Notes under the pieces: generated by a model
Told to the model about the DNA's origin: nothing
What the model saw: the letters and a program-made list of their open reading frames with translations, nothing else
Database searches by the model: none
Assembly (NCBI GenBank): GCA_019638235.1
Contig: JAHBUE010000001.1
Coordinates: 792,492 to 856,491 of the forward strand
Length of the DNA stretch: 64,000 nt
Source: Cyclobacteriaceae bacterium
GTDB taxonomy: Bacteria; Bacteroidota; Bacteroidia; Cytophagales; Cyclobacteriaceae
Reading direction: 5' to 3'
Made by a program: the position numbers and the translations under genes
Shown here: positions 34,904-45,423 of the stretch, one piece after another
Layout: each line of letters begins with the position of its first letter
Numbering within the stretch: position 1 is the first letter of the stretch

Positions 34904-37900
34904 ATGAAGAAGATTGTACTACTATGCTTCTCGTTGGCTTTTGTGTTCCAGGTTTGGGCACAGGAGCGAACAGTATCGGGTAGGGTAACATCCGCAGATG
35001 ATGGATCCCCTTTGCCCGGTGTAAACGTTCTCTTAAAAGGTACCGCCAATGGTACCGCTACCGATGCAGACGGTAATTATCGTCTTAGCGGCATTCCTGC
35101 TTCTGGGGGCTCGCTGGTTTTTTCCTTTATCGGCCTTCAAACATCTGAAGTTCAGATTGGTGAAAGGACTACCGTAGATGTTGCTCTTTCACTTGATGTA
35201 ACGCAACTCTCGGAAGTTGTTGTTACTGCTTTGAACATTGAGCGCGATAAATCATCTCTGGGTTATGCTACCCAGCAAGTAAGCGGTGATAACATCCGTG
35301 TTGCACGTGAGCAGAATATCAACACAGCGCTTGCCGGTAAGATTGCCGGTGTGCAGATTGTTTCAGGTTCCGGTGCCAAGTTTGGTGCACCTGCTATCCG
35401 TATCAGGGGTATCCGCGGGGTGAATGCTCAGGATCCACTTTATGTATTAGATGGAATTGTTATCAATGACCCCACTTCGGTGAATATGGATAACATTCAA
35501 AGCGTAAACGTACTGAAGGGAGCTAATGCAGCAGCTTTATATGGTAATCGTGCACGCGATGGTGTGATTGTCTTAACGTCAAGAGGTGGGGGACGAGGAG
35601 ACCAGATTTCGATTGACGTGAATCAAACAACCACCATGGAGCGCGTGTATATTTTGCCAGAATACCAAAATGAATATGGTGGTGGTTACTCCCAGAATTT
35701 TGATACCTTTAGCTTTAACCCTGCTATACATGCTCCGGAATTGGCAGGTTTGAATGGAATGCCCTTTGCCTATTTTAGCGCTGATGAAAGCTGGGGACCT
35801 AAATTAGATGGCCGTATGGTTGGGCAATGGGATTCGTTTACCCCAGGAACTGCCAATTATGGCAGGGCACATGCCTGGTCACCGCAGCCTGATAACATCC
35901 GTGATTTCTTCCGGACAGGTGTAATGAATAACACCAGCCTTAACATTGGCAAGAGTGGTGAAAAATATTCACTCAACACAACCATAACCCGCTCTGCTAA
36001 AACCGGTGTTATGGAAAATACAAATCAGGACAGGCTTTTCCTCAATATTAATTTTAAAGCAAAACTTTCTGAGAAGCTGGAAATCCAGGCTTTTGCGAAT
36101 TACAATGAGCAGTATACAAAGGGAAATCTTTTTGAAGGCTATAACAGTATTGGATCAAACTTTAACCAATGGTATCAGCGTCAGCTTAATACGGCTGATC
36201 TGAAAAAGTACTGGAAAATGCCGGATGGCCGATATACTTCCTGGAACATGGGCTCACCTACGAATCCAACCCCGCTGTATTGGGATAATCCGTACACGTA
36301 CCTGTATGCAGCATATAGCGAATACAACCGCGATGTTTTAAGCTCAAGGTTTGCTGTTACATACGAAATTTTACCGAAACTGAAAGCTTCGGTTGATTTA
36401 ATGCGGAGCAGCCGGAATGAGGTATTCTATGACAGAAGGGACGCCAATTTGAAAATTGGCCCGGCTTTCTTCAGAACCTATAGCGATAAGCGTATTGAAG
36501 ACAATATTCAAGGTATGCTGAGTTATGAAAAAGAGTTGGGTGATTTCTCTTTAGTTGCCTTTGCTGGTATCAACTACAGGACAAATACACGCGACTATAT
36601 CAACGGCCAAACCTCAGGTGGCCTGGCCTTACCAGGTTTGTATACGTTAAGCAACTCTTCTGATGTTATTCTTCCTAACAACTACCTTGAAAAATATAAA
36701 GTAAACAGTTACTTCGTATCAGCATCAGTTGACTGGAAAAGAATTGTGTTTTTGGATGCAACATTCCGTACTGACTATGACTCGAGATTGCGGAATGGCG
36801 ATAATGATTATCCTTATCCTTCCATCTCCACTTCTTTTGTGTTCTCTGAAGTTACTGACTTACCAGGGCTTTCCTTTGGAAAGATTAGGGCCAGCTATGC
36901 AAAGGTAGGTAACCAAATTGGTGTGTACACTTCTGCACCAACCTATGCCTTGGGAACTGCCTTTAATGGTAATCCTATTACCAGTGTGCCGAATGCCCTT
37001 ATTGATCCGAACCTTACAGGCGCAACCACAGGATCCTTTGAAGTAGGAGCTGAGTTAGGCTTCTTAGATAACAGAATTACTACAGAATTCTCTTATTACT
37101 ATCAGGATAACAGGCGTGAGTTGTTAAGTGTACCCATTCCATCTGCTTCAGGCGGAAGTTCATTCCTGACAAATTCTATCGATTCTTACACAAGAGGATG
37201 GGAGTTATCCATAGGCGGAACTCCAATTAAGAATGCAAGAGGAATTACATGGGATATTAATTTTAACATTGCAAACAACTATGTACACATTACCGATTTG
37301 GGTTACGGTGTTAATTCTTATGCATTGACCAATGCCTTTAGAGGAACATCAACCCTGGGCGGTTGGGATGGTCAGGCCCTTGCTCGCAGAGATTCAGAAT
37401 GGGGTACAATTGTTGGACGTAAGTTGCGTAGAGATGCAAACGGAAATGTAATCGTTAATGCTTCTGGTCTGCCGCTTACAGATGCCAATCAGGATATAGG
37501 CAAGATTCTGCCGGACTTTACCGGTGGTATGTTCAACAGGTTTGCGTACAAGAATTTTGAATTAGCCTTTACAATCGATTACCAGATAGGTGGCAATTTT
37601 ATGTCAATAAGCCGGATGTTTGGCGCCTACGCAGGTCTTACATCTGAAACGGTAGGGAATAATGATAAAGGAAACCCTATGCGCGATGCTCCTGCTGAAG
37701 GCGGTGGATTAACCTTTGGTGGTGTTTTTGCCGATGGAACTCCTGCTAATGTATACATTGGCGCAGATCAGTATTGGAAGTCATTGTTTGGTGTGTCTGA
37801 ACAGTGGATATACGATGCTACGTTTGTAAAAATGCGCGAACTGCGTTTAGGATATAACGTTCCTTCCAGCCTCCTTTCAAAAACAAGATTTGTTAAGGGT

Positions 37901-38077
37901 GCTTCTGTAGCGTTGGTGGCTAATAATCCTTTCCTGCTGTATTCAAAGGTTGAGGGCATTGATCCTACTGAAATTGGTGGTGATACGATTGAAGCCCGTA
38001 ACAACGGATCGTGGGTGGAAAGTGGTAACCTGCCCGGAACCAGAAGTCTTGGTGTGGATATAAGACTTAAATTCTAA
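34904..38077 (+). CDS. SusC/RagA TonB-linked outer-membrane transporter (first copy)
   Basis: A 1057-residue outer-membrane receptor. The signal peptide (1-19) ends at WAQ; a carboxypeptidase-regulatory-like domain follows (ERTVSGRVTSADDGSPLPGVNV...), then the TonB box and plug (SEVVVTALN; IRGIRGVNAQDPLYVLDGIV), and a large beta-barrel that ends in the terminal Phe (VDIRLKF). It imports an oligomeric nutrient together with the SusD lipoprotein encoded next. No glycosidase, protease or sensor lies nearby to hint at the ligand. Its stop overlaps the SusD start (TAATG). Confidence 0.93.
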   Translation: MKKIVLLCFSLAFVFQVWAQERTVSGRVTSADDGSPLPGVNVLLKGTANGTATDADGNYRLSGIPASGGSLVFSFIGLQTSEVQIGERTTVDVALSLDVTQLSEVVVTALNIERDKSSLGYATQQVSGDNIRVAREQNINTALAGKIAGVQIVSGSGAKFGAPAIRIRGIRGVNAQDPLYVLDGIVINDPTSVNMDNIQSVNVLKGANAAALYGNRARDGVIVLTSRGGGRGDQISIDVNQTTTMERVYILPEYQNEYGGGYSQNFDTFSFNPAIHAPELAGLNGMPFAYFSADESWGPKLDGRMVGQWDSFTPGTANYGRAHAWSPQPDNIRDFFRTGVMNNTSLNIGKSGEKYSLNTTITRSAKTGVMENTNQDRLFLNINFKAKLSEKLEIQAFANYNEQYTKGNLFEGYNSIGSNFNQWYQRQLNTADLKKYWKMPDGRYTSWNMGSPTNPTPLYWDNPYTYLYAAYSEYNRDVLSSRFAVTYEILPKLKASVDLMRSSRNEVFYDRRDANLKIGPAFFRTYSDKRIEDNIQGMLSYEKELGDFSLVAFAGINYRTNTRDYINGQTSGGLALPGLYTLSNSSDVILPNNYLEKYKVNSYFVSASVDWKRIVFLDATFRTDYDSRLRNGDNDYPYPSISTSFVFSEVTDLPGLSFGKIRASYAKVGNQIGVYTSAPTYALGTAFNGNPITSVPNALIDPNLTGATTGSFEVGAELGFLDNRITTEFSYYYQDNRRELLSVPIPSASGGSSFLTNSIDSYTRGWELSIGGTPIKNARGITWDINFNIANNYVHITDLGYGVNSYALTNAFRGTSTLGGWDGQALARRDSEWGTIVGRKLRRDANGNVIVNASGLPLTDANQDIGKILPDFTGGMFNRFAYKNFELAFTIDYQIGGNFMSISRMFGAYAGLTSETVGNNDKGNPMRDAPAEGGGLTFGGVFADGTPANVYIGADQYWKSLFGVSEQWIYDATFVKMRELRLGYNVPSSLLSKTRFVKGASVALVANNPFLLYSKVEGIDPTEIGGDTIEARNNGSWVESGNLPGTRSLGVDIRLKF

Positions 38078-39627
38078 TGACTATGAAAATGAAAAAGATA
38101 TTAACAGTAATAACAATTTCAGTTGCCTTGGTATTTTCTTCGTGCAATTGGGACGACTTTGGGGATTTAAACGTAAACCCCAACCAGGCAACTACGCCCA
38201 CAACCAGGGCCTTGCTAACCAACAGTATGATCTCGTTAGGGGGGCTTATTCTTTCTACCCAGGGTGCTCTGTATGCACAGCACTTGTCGAATAAGCAGTA
38301 CACTTCCGGTGACAATTATCAGGTCATTAATTTTTCTACGGATGGTTTTTTCAATGGCCCATTGATGGATTTACAGAAAATCATCGAAATGAATACGGAA
38401 ACACCCAATGCTGTTGCGATTGATGGATTAAATGTAAACCAAATCGCTGTTGCGAAAATTGTAATGTGCTATTATTACCTGCACATGACCGATCGTTGGG
38501 GTGATTTGCCTTATTCGGAAGCGCTGAGAGGTGTTGAAGGTTTATTGTTACCAAAGTTCGATTCTCAGGAGGCTATTTACGATGGTTGCATCCAGGCCTT
38601 GAAGGATGCCGTAGCAGCAATTGATACAAGTGTTCCTAACTCAAATTTAAGGGGGGACATTATTCTGGGTGGTAACATGTCCAGGTGGGTGAAGTTTGCT
38701 AATACAATGCGGTTAAACGCTGCCTTGCGTATGTCAAAAGTAAACCCTACAAAGGCTGCAACCGAATTTGCAAGTGCATTTAGTGCAGGTGTGATTGCGT
38801 TGGATAATTCTGAGAATATCATATACAACTACCAGAATGTTCAAGCCTATGAGAATCCTTACTACAACTCGTTTGTAACAGCCGGACGTGCCGATTGGGT
38901 AATTGCTGATCCGCTCATGAATATGATGCAATTGGATACGTATACAAGCCCTCATCTTAGTTATTACAGCGCTTCTCATCCGTATAAGACCGAGAGTGGT
39001 AAACTGGATGTTGTTGCAGATCCACGCCTGCCGGTTTATGCAAACCCAATTGAGAATACGACCAGTACCTACATTGGTATGCCTTATGGGCTTAGTGAAG
39101 CAAATGCCGGTGAAATTTCTGCAGCAGAGACATCTTTCCTGGGGAATGCATTCCGTCAGAGAATTTCGCCTGCCTTCATTTACACTTCAGCCCATGTTGC
39201 CTTTGTGTTGGCTGAAGGAAGATTAAATGGCTGGATTAACTCTGCTCCATTAACCGCTCAGCAGTATTATGAGGCAGGTATACAGGCGTCCTTAAATCAG
39301 CATGATGTTGGTGCCGGTTATGCTGATTATATTACTAACAGTGAGGTTGCCTATGATGCCGGTCGCGCTCAAGAGCAAATCATTACCCAAAAATGGATTG
39401 CTATTTTCCCTAATGGATATGAAGCATGGGCTGAATGGAGAAGAACAGGTTTCCCGAGCTTAGCCCCTGGCGACAATGCCCTGACACCAAATGGTCAGAT
39501 TCCAAGAAGGCAAGCATACGGTACAGCTGAGGCCAATGCGAACAGTGATAACCATAAAGCTGCTTTAACAAATCAAGGTTTTGCTGCTGACGATCTTACC
39601 GGTCGCGTGTGGTGGGATAAACCGTAA
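38077..39627 (+). CDS. SusD/RagB family nutrient-binding lipoprotein (first copy)
   Basis: A 516-residue surface lipoprotein that caps the SusC transporter. The signal peptide carries lipobox VFSSC (Cys23 from the ATG at 38077; ATGs at 38083 and 38089 are also possible). The protein has the NVNPNQ start and LHMTDRWGDLPYSEAL motif of the SusD-like_2 subgroup, and QEQIITQKWIAIFPNGYEAWAEWRRTG near the end. This subgroup is often linked with peptide rather than glycan uptake, but the ligand is unknown. A strong terminator follows. Confidence 0.92.
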   Translation: MTMKMKKILTVITISVALVFSSCNWDDFGDLNVNPNQATTPTTRALLTNSMISLGGLILSTQGALYAQHLSNKQYTSGDNYQVINFSTDGFFNGPLMDLQKIIEMNTETPNAVAIDGLNVNQIAVAKIVMCYYYLHMTDRWGDLPYSEALRGVEGLLLPKFDSQEAIYDGCIQALKDAVAAIDTSVPNSNLRGDIILGGNMSRWVKFANTMRLNAALRMSKVNPTKAATEFASAFSAGVIALDNSENIIYNYQNVQAYENPYYNSFVTAGRADWVIADPLMNMMQLDTYTSPHLSYYSASHPYKTESGKLDVVADPRLPVYANPIENTTSTYIGMPYGLSEANAGEISAAETSFLGNAFRQRISPAFIYTSAHVAFVLAEGRLNGWINSAPLTAQQYYEAGIQASLNQHDVGAGYADYITNSEVAYDAGRAQEQIITQKWIAIFPNGYEAWAEWRRTGFPSLAPGDNALTPNGQIPRRQAYGTAEANANSDNHKAALTNQGFAADDLTGRVWWDKP

Positions 39628-39648
39628 AAAAGTAACTTAAGTAAATTT

Positions 39649-39683
39649 AAAAAGAGGCTGTCTTTTGGAGACAGCCTCTTTTT
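39649..39683 (+). terminator. Terminator of first susCD operon
   Basis: A perfect 14-base stem aaaaagaggctgtc (39649-39662) and gacagcctcttttt (39670-39683) with a 7-base loop. In the remaining part of the 327-base gap to 39954 there is a small hairpin, cctgtt/aacagg (39694-39710), and otherwise only AT-rich sequence with no exact promoter match. Confidence 0.9.
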
Positions 39684-39954
39684 ATTTAGTTCCCCTGTTC
39701 TAAAAACAGGTTAACACAAGGTCAATCTTAATTTATATGGATTAATGTCCTAAGAAAAGCATACGCAAAAGAGATTACAGCCTGCACTTAAACTATAAGT
39801 TTCGTTGTGGAAATTGAAAGAGGAATGATTAGGTAGGGTACAGTTGTATTCTTAATATTCAGCGGTTGGAGGTTTTCTTAGGGCACTTTAGCTGGTCCGA
39901 TTTGAATTTAGGAGAGTAAGTAGTACTTTCATAGTCTAAACAAACCTAAATTCT

Positions 39955-42900
39955 ATGAGAAGAATTCTACTACTATTTTCATGCATATGCTGCATAGGCA
40001 TTGCATGGGCGCAAGAGCGAACCGTATCGGGTAGGGTAACATCCGTGGAGGATGGATCTCCCTTACCTGGTGTAAACGTTGTTCTGAAAGGAACAAGTAA
40101 TGGCACAGCCACCGATGCCGATGGTATGTATCGGCTAACGGGGATACCTGCCTCTGGTGGCAGCTTAGTTTTTTCATTCATTGGCCTTCAAAGTTCTGAG
40201 GTTGCAATTGGTGAAAGAACAGTTGTGGATGTTTCCCTTTCGTTGGATGTAACGCAACTTTCAGAAGTTGTTGTTACTGGTTATGGAACCCAGCTAAAGC
40301 AAAACCTTACCGGAAACATTGCCAAGGTTAGCGGAGAGGCAATCCAAAACACTCCCGTAACAACTTTTGAACAAGCACTTCAAGGCCGTGCTGCCGGTGT
40401 GCTTATAACCTCTCAAAATGGCAAGCTTGGTCAGGGTATAAACATTCGGATTCGCGGATCCTCATCTATCTCGGCCAGTAACGAACCATTGTATGTTGTT
40501 GATGGAATGATTATCAATAACGATAACCTTTCCAGTACTGCTGCCGCCACCAGCGCGTTAGCGGATATCAACCTTAACGATATCCAATCTATTGAAATTC
40601 TTAAAGATGCTTCTGCAGCAGCTATTTATGGATCGCGTGGTGCAAATGGTGTGGTGTTGATTACAACAAAACGAGGTAAAGCCGGTAAAACAAACTTTAC
40701 TGCAAATTTTCAATACGGAAGCAGCAAGCCGACTCGTAACAGGGAATTTCTTAACGCGGCACAATATGTTGAGCTTATGCGGGAATCGGCTTATAACAAT
40801 GACCTAAGAGATGGTTATGACCCAATCAATGAACCGGGCGATTACCCTGGTTCATGGCTGGAGTTTTGGGAAGATTTCATGGATTATTTAGGTGGAGATA
40901 CCGATTGGCGAACCTTAGAAACAGATACTAATTGGGAGAAGGAGGCCTTTCAAAAAGCGAACATCACTTCGTTTGATCTCACTGCCAGCGGTGGTAATGA
41001 AAAAACAACCTTTGCTTTTACCGGAGGGTACACAAATCAGGATGGGATTTTAATAGGGAATGGTTTTAAAAGAGTCAATGGTCGCTTAAACCTGGATCAT
41101 AAAGTATCGGATAAACTAAGTTTCCAAACAAATGTTTCCATTTCCAAGTCTGTTAACAACCGGTTATCATCAGATAACGCTTTTGCTACGCCACTTCAGC
41201 TTGTAGCACAGGCACCCATTACTCCTGTAAGAGACAAACAAGGAAACCTGTTTGATGATGCACTTAATCCGGGTGCGGCTTATTACCCTGCAACAGTTGA
41301 GGTTGAAAACGCAAGTTTTGTAACAACCGTTTTCCGTAACATTGTTGCGTTGGGCGCAACTTATAAAATCAATAAAGACTTACGATTGATTGGTGACTAC
41401 GGCTTTGATCTGCTTACACAGAATGAAGACCGGTATTGGAACGAATTTACGCAGGTAGGCCGTCCGGCAAATGTGCAAGGTTACGGGCAATAACGTTGGG
41501 TGCAGGTGTTTAACTATACAGCACGTGGTATGCTGGCTTATGATAAATCGTTAGATAAGCATAACCTTTCGGCAACCTTAGGTACTGAAATCCAGGAGAA
41601 ATCTATAGATGCAACTAACACTGAAGGACAAGGCTTCCCCTTAGCTCAGCTTCAAAAATTAACCTCTGCTGCTGAGCCTGTTATTGCAAATTCTACTCTG
41701 TTGGAAGAAACATTTATATCATTTTTTGCCCGAGTAAACTATGTGTTTAATGACCGCTATCTTCTGAGTTTGAGTGGTCGTTCGGATGGGTCATCCAAGT
41801 TTGGGCCAAACTATAAATATGGTTTCTTCCCGGCCGCTTCGGCTGGCTGGATATTGTCGCAAGAAAACTTTATGTCTGACGTTAACCCGGTAAGCTTCCT
41901 TAAATTAAGAGCAAGCTATGGTATTACAGGTAATGCCGGTATTCCGAACTATCGTTACCTGGCGCGATATTCCGGTGCGGCATACGGTGGCGAACCAGGC
42001 TTAGTGCCAACGCAAATCCCAAATCCTGAGTTGCGTTGGGAGAAAACAGCGCAGTTTGATATCGGCTTCGACTTTGGGTTTTTCAACGACCGATTGACAG
42101 GGGAAATTGATTACTACAATAAACAAACTACCGACTTGTTGTTAGATGCCCCCGTTCCCCCCACTTCTGGTTTCTCTTCACAATTCAAAAATGTTGGTAG
42201 CTTAGAGAATAAAGGGTTCGAATTGGTGTTGAACTATCATGTGTTCAAGAATGCTGACTGGTCAATAAGCGTTGGTGGTAACTATGCATCTAATAAAAAT
42301 AAAATTACCGGCCTTAACGGAGATGATACACGGATAGGCCCTGTAGGATCACGCTTTTTAAATGCTGTAATGATCGGCCAGCCTATCGGGGTGTTTTATG
42401 GCCGTGAGTATGCAGGCGCAAATCCTTCCAATGGTGATGCATTATACTATCTTAACAGAACGCCCACGCAAACCGAGATTGACAACAATGTTGCTTTTAT
42501 TGTTGCGGATGGTGTCTATGGAAATCGCTATGTGACCAGTAGTTTTAATACGGCTGAATCCATTGTTCTGGGAAATCCTACACCAACAGGTATTTATGGA
42601 TTTAATACTGATATTAGGTATAAAGGATTTGAATTGTCAGTACTCTTTCAGGGAGTAACTGGTAACAAAGTGTTTGAAGGTGCAGGTAGCTTCATGTCTG
42701 CCAATGGCCGCTACGAAGATAACTCAACCGTTGATCAGTTAAGACGGTGGCAAAATCCTGGCGACATAACCGACATACCACAGGCGCGCCTTTATGGTAA
42801 TAACGGAGCCAATTCATCTGGTCGCTATTTATCAGATGGATCTTATATGCGTTTGAAAACCCTGACTGTTGCGTATAACGTTCCGGCCAGTGTTGTGTCC

Positions 42901-43086
42901 AGGCTGGCGTTAACCAGCGCGCGGATTTATGTAACAGGCCAGAACCTCCTTACTTTTACAAACTATGTAGGTTGGGATCCTGAAGTAAATACAGACTTCA
43001 ATGCAAGTAATATAAACCTGGGTAATGATTTTTACGGAGCGCCTCAGCCTAAAAATCTGATTGTCGGAATACGGGTTGGTTTCTAA
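39955..43086 (+). pseudogene. SusC/RagA outer-membrane transporter split by an in-frame TAA (second copy)
   Basis: The frame 39955-41490 encodes signal peptide (ending AWAQ), the carboxypeptidase-like domain, plug and early barrel. A TAA at 41491-41493 stops it. The same frame resumes at once (RWVQVFNYTARGML...) and runs without another stop to 43086, ending in VGIRVGF, as a SusC barrel should. No frameshift is needed: the gene is a 1043-residue SusC interrupted by a single nonsense codon, either CAA or TAC/TAT mutated, or a sequencing error. The first 110 residues are nearly the same as those of the first SusC. The intact SusD gene follows. Confidence 0.9.
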
Positions 43087-43110
43087 GGATTAATTAAAAT
43101 GGATAATGAT

Positions 43111-44466
43111 ATGAAAACAATAAAATACAGAATCTTAATACTTATCCCGCTTTGGCTCTACACGGTGGCTTGCGAGGATAAACTGGAACTGTCAGATCCC
43201 AACAATACGGGAGATGCTATAGCCTTGGCAAATGATAAAAACGTTAAGACTACTTTAAATGGTGCGTATGATGTATTATCAGCAGGACCATTCTATGGAG
43301 GAAATACATTTCGGAACAGTGAAATCATGGCTGCAAATAGTGAAATAGTATTCTCCGGAACCTTTAATGATGTTTCGGATATTTTCAGGAAGGAAATGAT
43401 TGCTGCGAATAGTGATGTAACGAACTTGTGGATAAATGCCTATCGCGCTATAAATGTTACAAACAATGTTTTAAGCGCCCTTGATGTGGTTGATGATTCA
43501 GACAGGGATCAGGTTGAAGGCGAGGCTCTGTTTGTAAGAGCTATTTGCCATTTTGAGTTGATTAAATTTTTTGCGCAACCTTATTCCGCAGGAAATGCAG
43601 CGACAAACCCTGGGGTGCCCATTATGCTAACGGAAGACCGTAACAGCACAGCATTTGTTTCAAGAGCAACAGTTCAACAGGTGTATACCCAGATTGTTTC
43701 CGACCTTTCGGCAGCGGAATCCAAGTTATCAGCCAGTCTTCGCACGGGCAAGGCCACAAAAGGTGCAGCAGCAGCATTTCTTTCCCGCGTTTACCTGCAA
43801 ATGGCTGATTATGCAAATGCCCGTGATGCTGCCAACAGGGTAATTACCTCGGCAAATTATACTCTGCGCCCTACTTATGCAGGTTGTTTTAATACCGGAA
43901 CAACTTCAGAGGATATTTTTGATATTCCAGTGAGTGCTGTTGATGGGGCAAACAACATGGTGCTCTTTTATGCCGCTACAACATTTGGAGGACGTGGCGA
44001 CATCGAAATCAATGCTTCTCATTTAAACTTGTATGAAGCTGATGATGATCGGTTGGCGTTATTTTATATTGATACAGGAACAGGCGAGAATCGTACAGGT
44101 AAGTGGACAAACCAGTTTAGCAACGTGAAAGTAATTCGCTTAGCTGAAATGTACCTGACTCGCGCAGAATGTAATCAACGATTAAGTACAACAACCGGGG
44201 CAACACCTCTCCAGGATGTTAATACTATTCGCGGAAGAGCTGGGTTGACTGACTTAGGCTCGGTTGATCTTGCTGATATACTGCTTGAACGTAAACTTGA
44301 ACTTGCGCATGAGGGAGAACGCCTTCATGATGCCAAGCGCTTACAGGAATCGATAGTTGAGGGAGCTATAGTGTTTCCTTACAATAGTGAAAAATTGGTT
44401 TTCCCGATTCCCCAACACGATATGAACGTTAACCCCAACCTAACACAAAATCCGGGTTATAACTGA
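43111..44466 (+). CDS. SusD/RagB family lipoprotein (second copy)
   Basis: A SusD-type lipoprotein of 451 residues from the ATG at 43111 (an ATG at 43099 would add four residues). The signal peptide has lipobox YTVAC (Cys21). The TPR-like helical pattern, RAICHFELIKFFAQPYS, and the C-terminal ERKLELAHEGERLHDAKR with final NPGYN are typical of the SusD_RagB family. It is intact although its partner SusC carries a nonsense codon, which suggests that the damage is recent or that SusC is still made by some route. Confidence 0.92.
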   Translation: MKTIKYRILILIPLWLYTVACEDKLELSDPNNTGDAIALANDKNVKTTLNGAYDVLSAGPFYGGNTFRNSEIMAANSEIVFSGTFNDVSDIFRKEMIAANSDVTNLWINAYRAINVTNNVLSALDVVDDSDRDQVEGEALFVRAICHFELIKFFAQPYSAGNAATNPGVPIMLTEDRNSTAFVSRATVQQVYTQIVSDLSAAESKLSASLRTGKATKGAAAAFLSRVYLQMADYANARDAANRVITSANYTLRPTYAGCFNTGTTSEDIFDIPVSAVDGANNMVLFYAATTFGGRGDIEINASHLNLYEADDDRLALFYIDTGTGENRTGKWTNQFSNVKVIRLAEMYLTRAECNQRLSTTTGATPLQDVNTIRGRAGLTDLGSVDLADILLERKLELAHEGERLHDAKRLQESIVEGAIVFPYNSEKLVFPIPQHDMNVNPNLTQNPGYN

Positions 44467-44488
44467 TTTTGTTTTGAGCGATGTAAAG

Positions 44489-44520
44489 AAGAAGGCCACT
44501 TTATTGAGTGGCCTTCTTTA
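44489..44520. terminator. Bidirectional terminator between susD and accD
   Basis: A 12-base perfect stem aagaaggccact (44489-44500) and agtggccttctt (44507-44518) with loop ttattg. T-rich tails on both strands allow it to end both the second susCD operon and fbaB-accD. Confidence 0.85.
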
Positions 44521-44551
44521 TTATAAATCTTTGCGAAGAACAAAACTTAGG

Positions 44552-45394
44552 TTAGCTGGATAACATCTTCAGCAACGTAGTCAGCTTGCTTTTCAGGTTT
44601 CTGCGGTCAACAATAAAATCTAAGAAGCCGTGATCTAATACGAATTCAGCGCTTTGAAAACCTTTTGGCAGGTCTTTGCCAATGGTTTCGCGGATTACGC
44701 GAGGGCCGGCAAAGCCAATCAGTGCACCGGGTTCGGCAATGTTGAAGTCGCCTAACATGGCATACGATGCCGTTACACCACCTGTTGTCGGGTCGGTCAT
44801 TAAGGAGATATACGGAACACCGGCCTCATCCATCAACGCAATTTTAGCTGAGGTTTTTGCCATCTGCATTAATGATAGTCCGGCTTCCATCATGCGTGCC
44901 CCGCCCGAACGCGAAATCATAAGCAACGGTTTTTTATGGTGCAAGGCATGATCCATAGCGCGGGCAATCTTTTCGCCAACGACCGAACCCATAGAACCTC
45001 CGATAAAACTGAAATCCATACAGGCTACAACAATATCCAACCCACTCATTTTGCCGTAAGCTGTACGTGCGGCATCTTTTAGTTCGGTTTTCTCCTGTGT
45101 TTCTTTTATCCGTTTGGGGTAAGGCTTGGTGTCTTTGAACGTTAACGGATCAGCAGACTCCATGTTCGCGTCAAGCTCGGTGAACGCGCCATCATCAAAA
45201 AGAATTTCAAAATACTCTTGCGAGCCTACGCGCACATGGTAATCTTCTTCCGGCACTACGTAGGCATTGTTTTTCAATTCACGTGTGTGAATGATTTTTC
45301 CTTTCGGAGATTTAAACCAAAGGCCATCCGGCACTTCGCGTTTAGCTTCTGTGGGGGTGAGTATTCCTTTATCGGTTCTGTTAAACCACGACAT
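44552..45394 (-). CDS. accD: Acetyl-CoA carboxylase carboxyltransferase beta subunit
   Basis: AccD with AccA moves the carboxyl group from biotin to acetyl-CoA, making malonyl-CoA for fatty acids. The 280-residue protein begins [10 protein letters not shown] and keeps the crotonase-fold motifs [25 protein letters not shown] and GFAGPRVI. Unlike E. coli AccD, the N-terminal zinc ribbon has no cysteines: the positions of CxxC and CPKC read KSPKG and VPEED. The start at 45394 gives the usual N-terminus. It follows fbaB by 29 bases. Confidence 0.94.
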   Translation of the reverse strand: MSWFNRTDKGILTPTEAKREVPDGLWFKSPKGKIIHTRELKNNAYVVPEEDYHVRVGSQEYFEILFDDGAFTELDANMESADPLTFKDTKPYPKRIKETQEKTELKDAARTAYGKMSGLDIVVACMDFSFIGGSMGSVVGEKIARAMDHALHHKKPLLMISRSGGARMMEAGLSLMQMAKTSAKIALMDEAGVPYISLMTDPTTGGVTASYAMLGDFNIAEPGALIGFAGPRVIRETIGKDLPKGFQSAEFVLDHGFLDFIVDRRNLKSKLTTLLKMLSS

Positions 45395-45423
45395 GGGTTC
45401 TTCCAAGGTTTTTAGATTTTATG

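Noticed and set aside
41494..43086. Separate second gene after the susC stop
   Set aside because: The frame continues without shift, begins in mid-barrel with no signal peptide, and ends as a SusC; it is the 3' half of the same gene.
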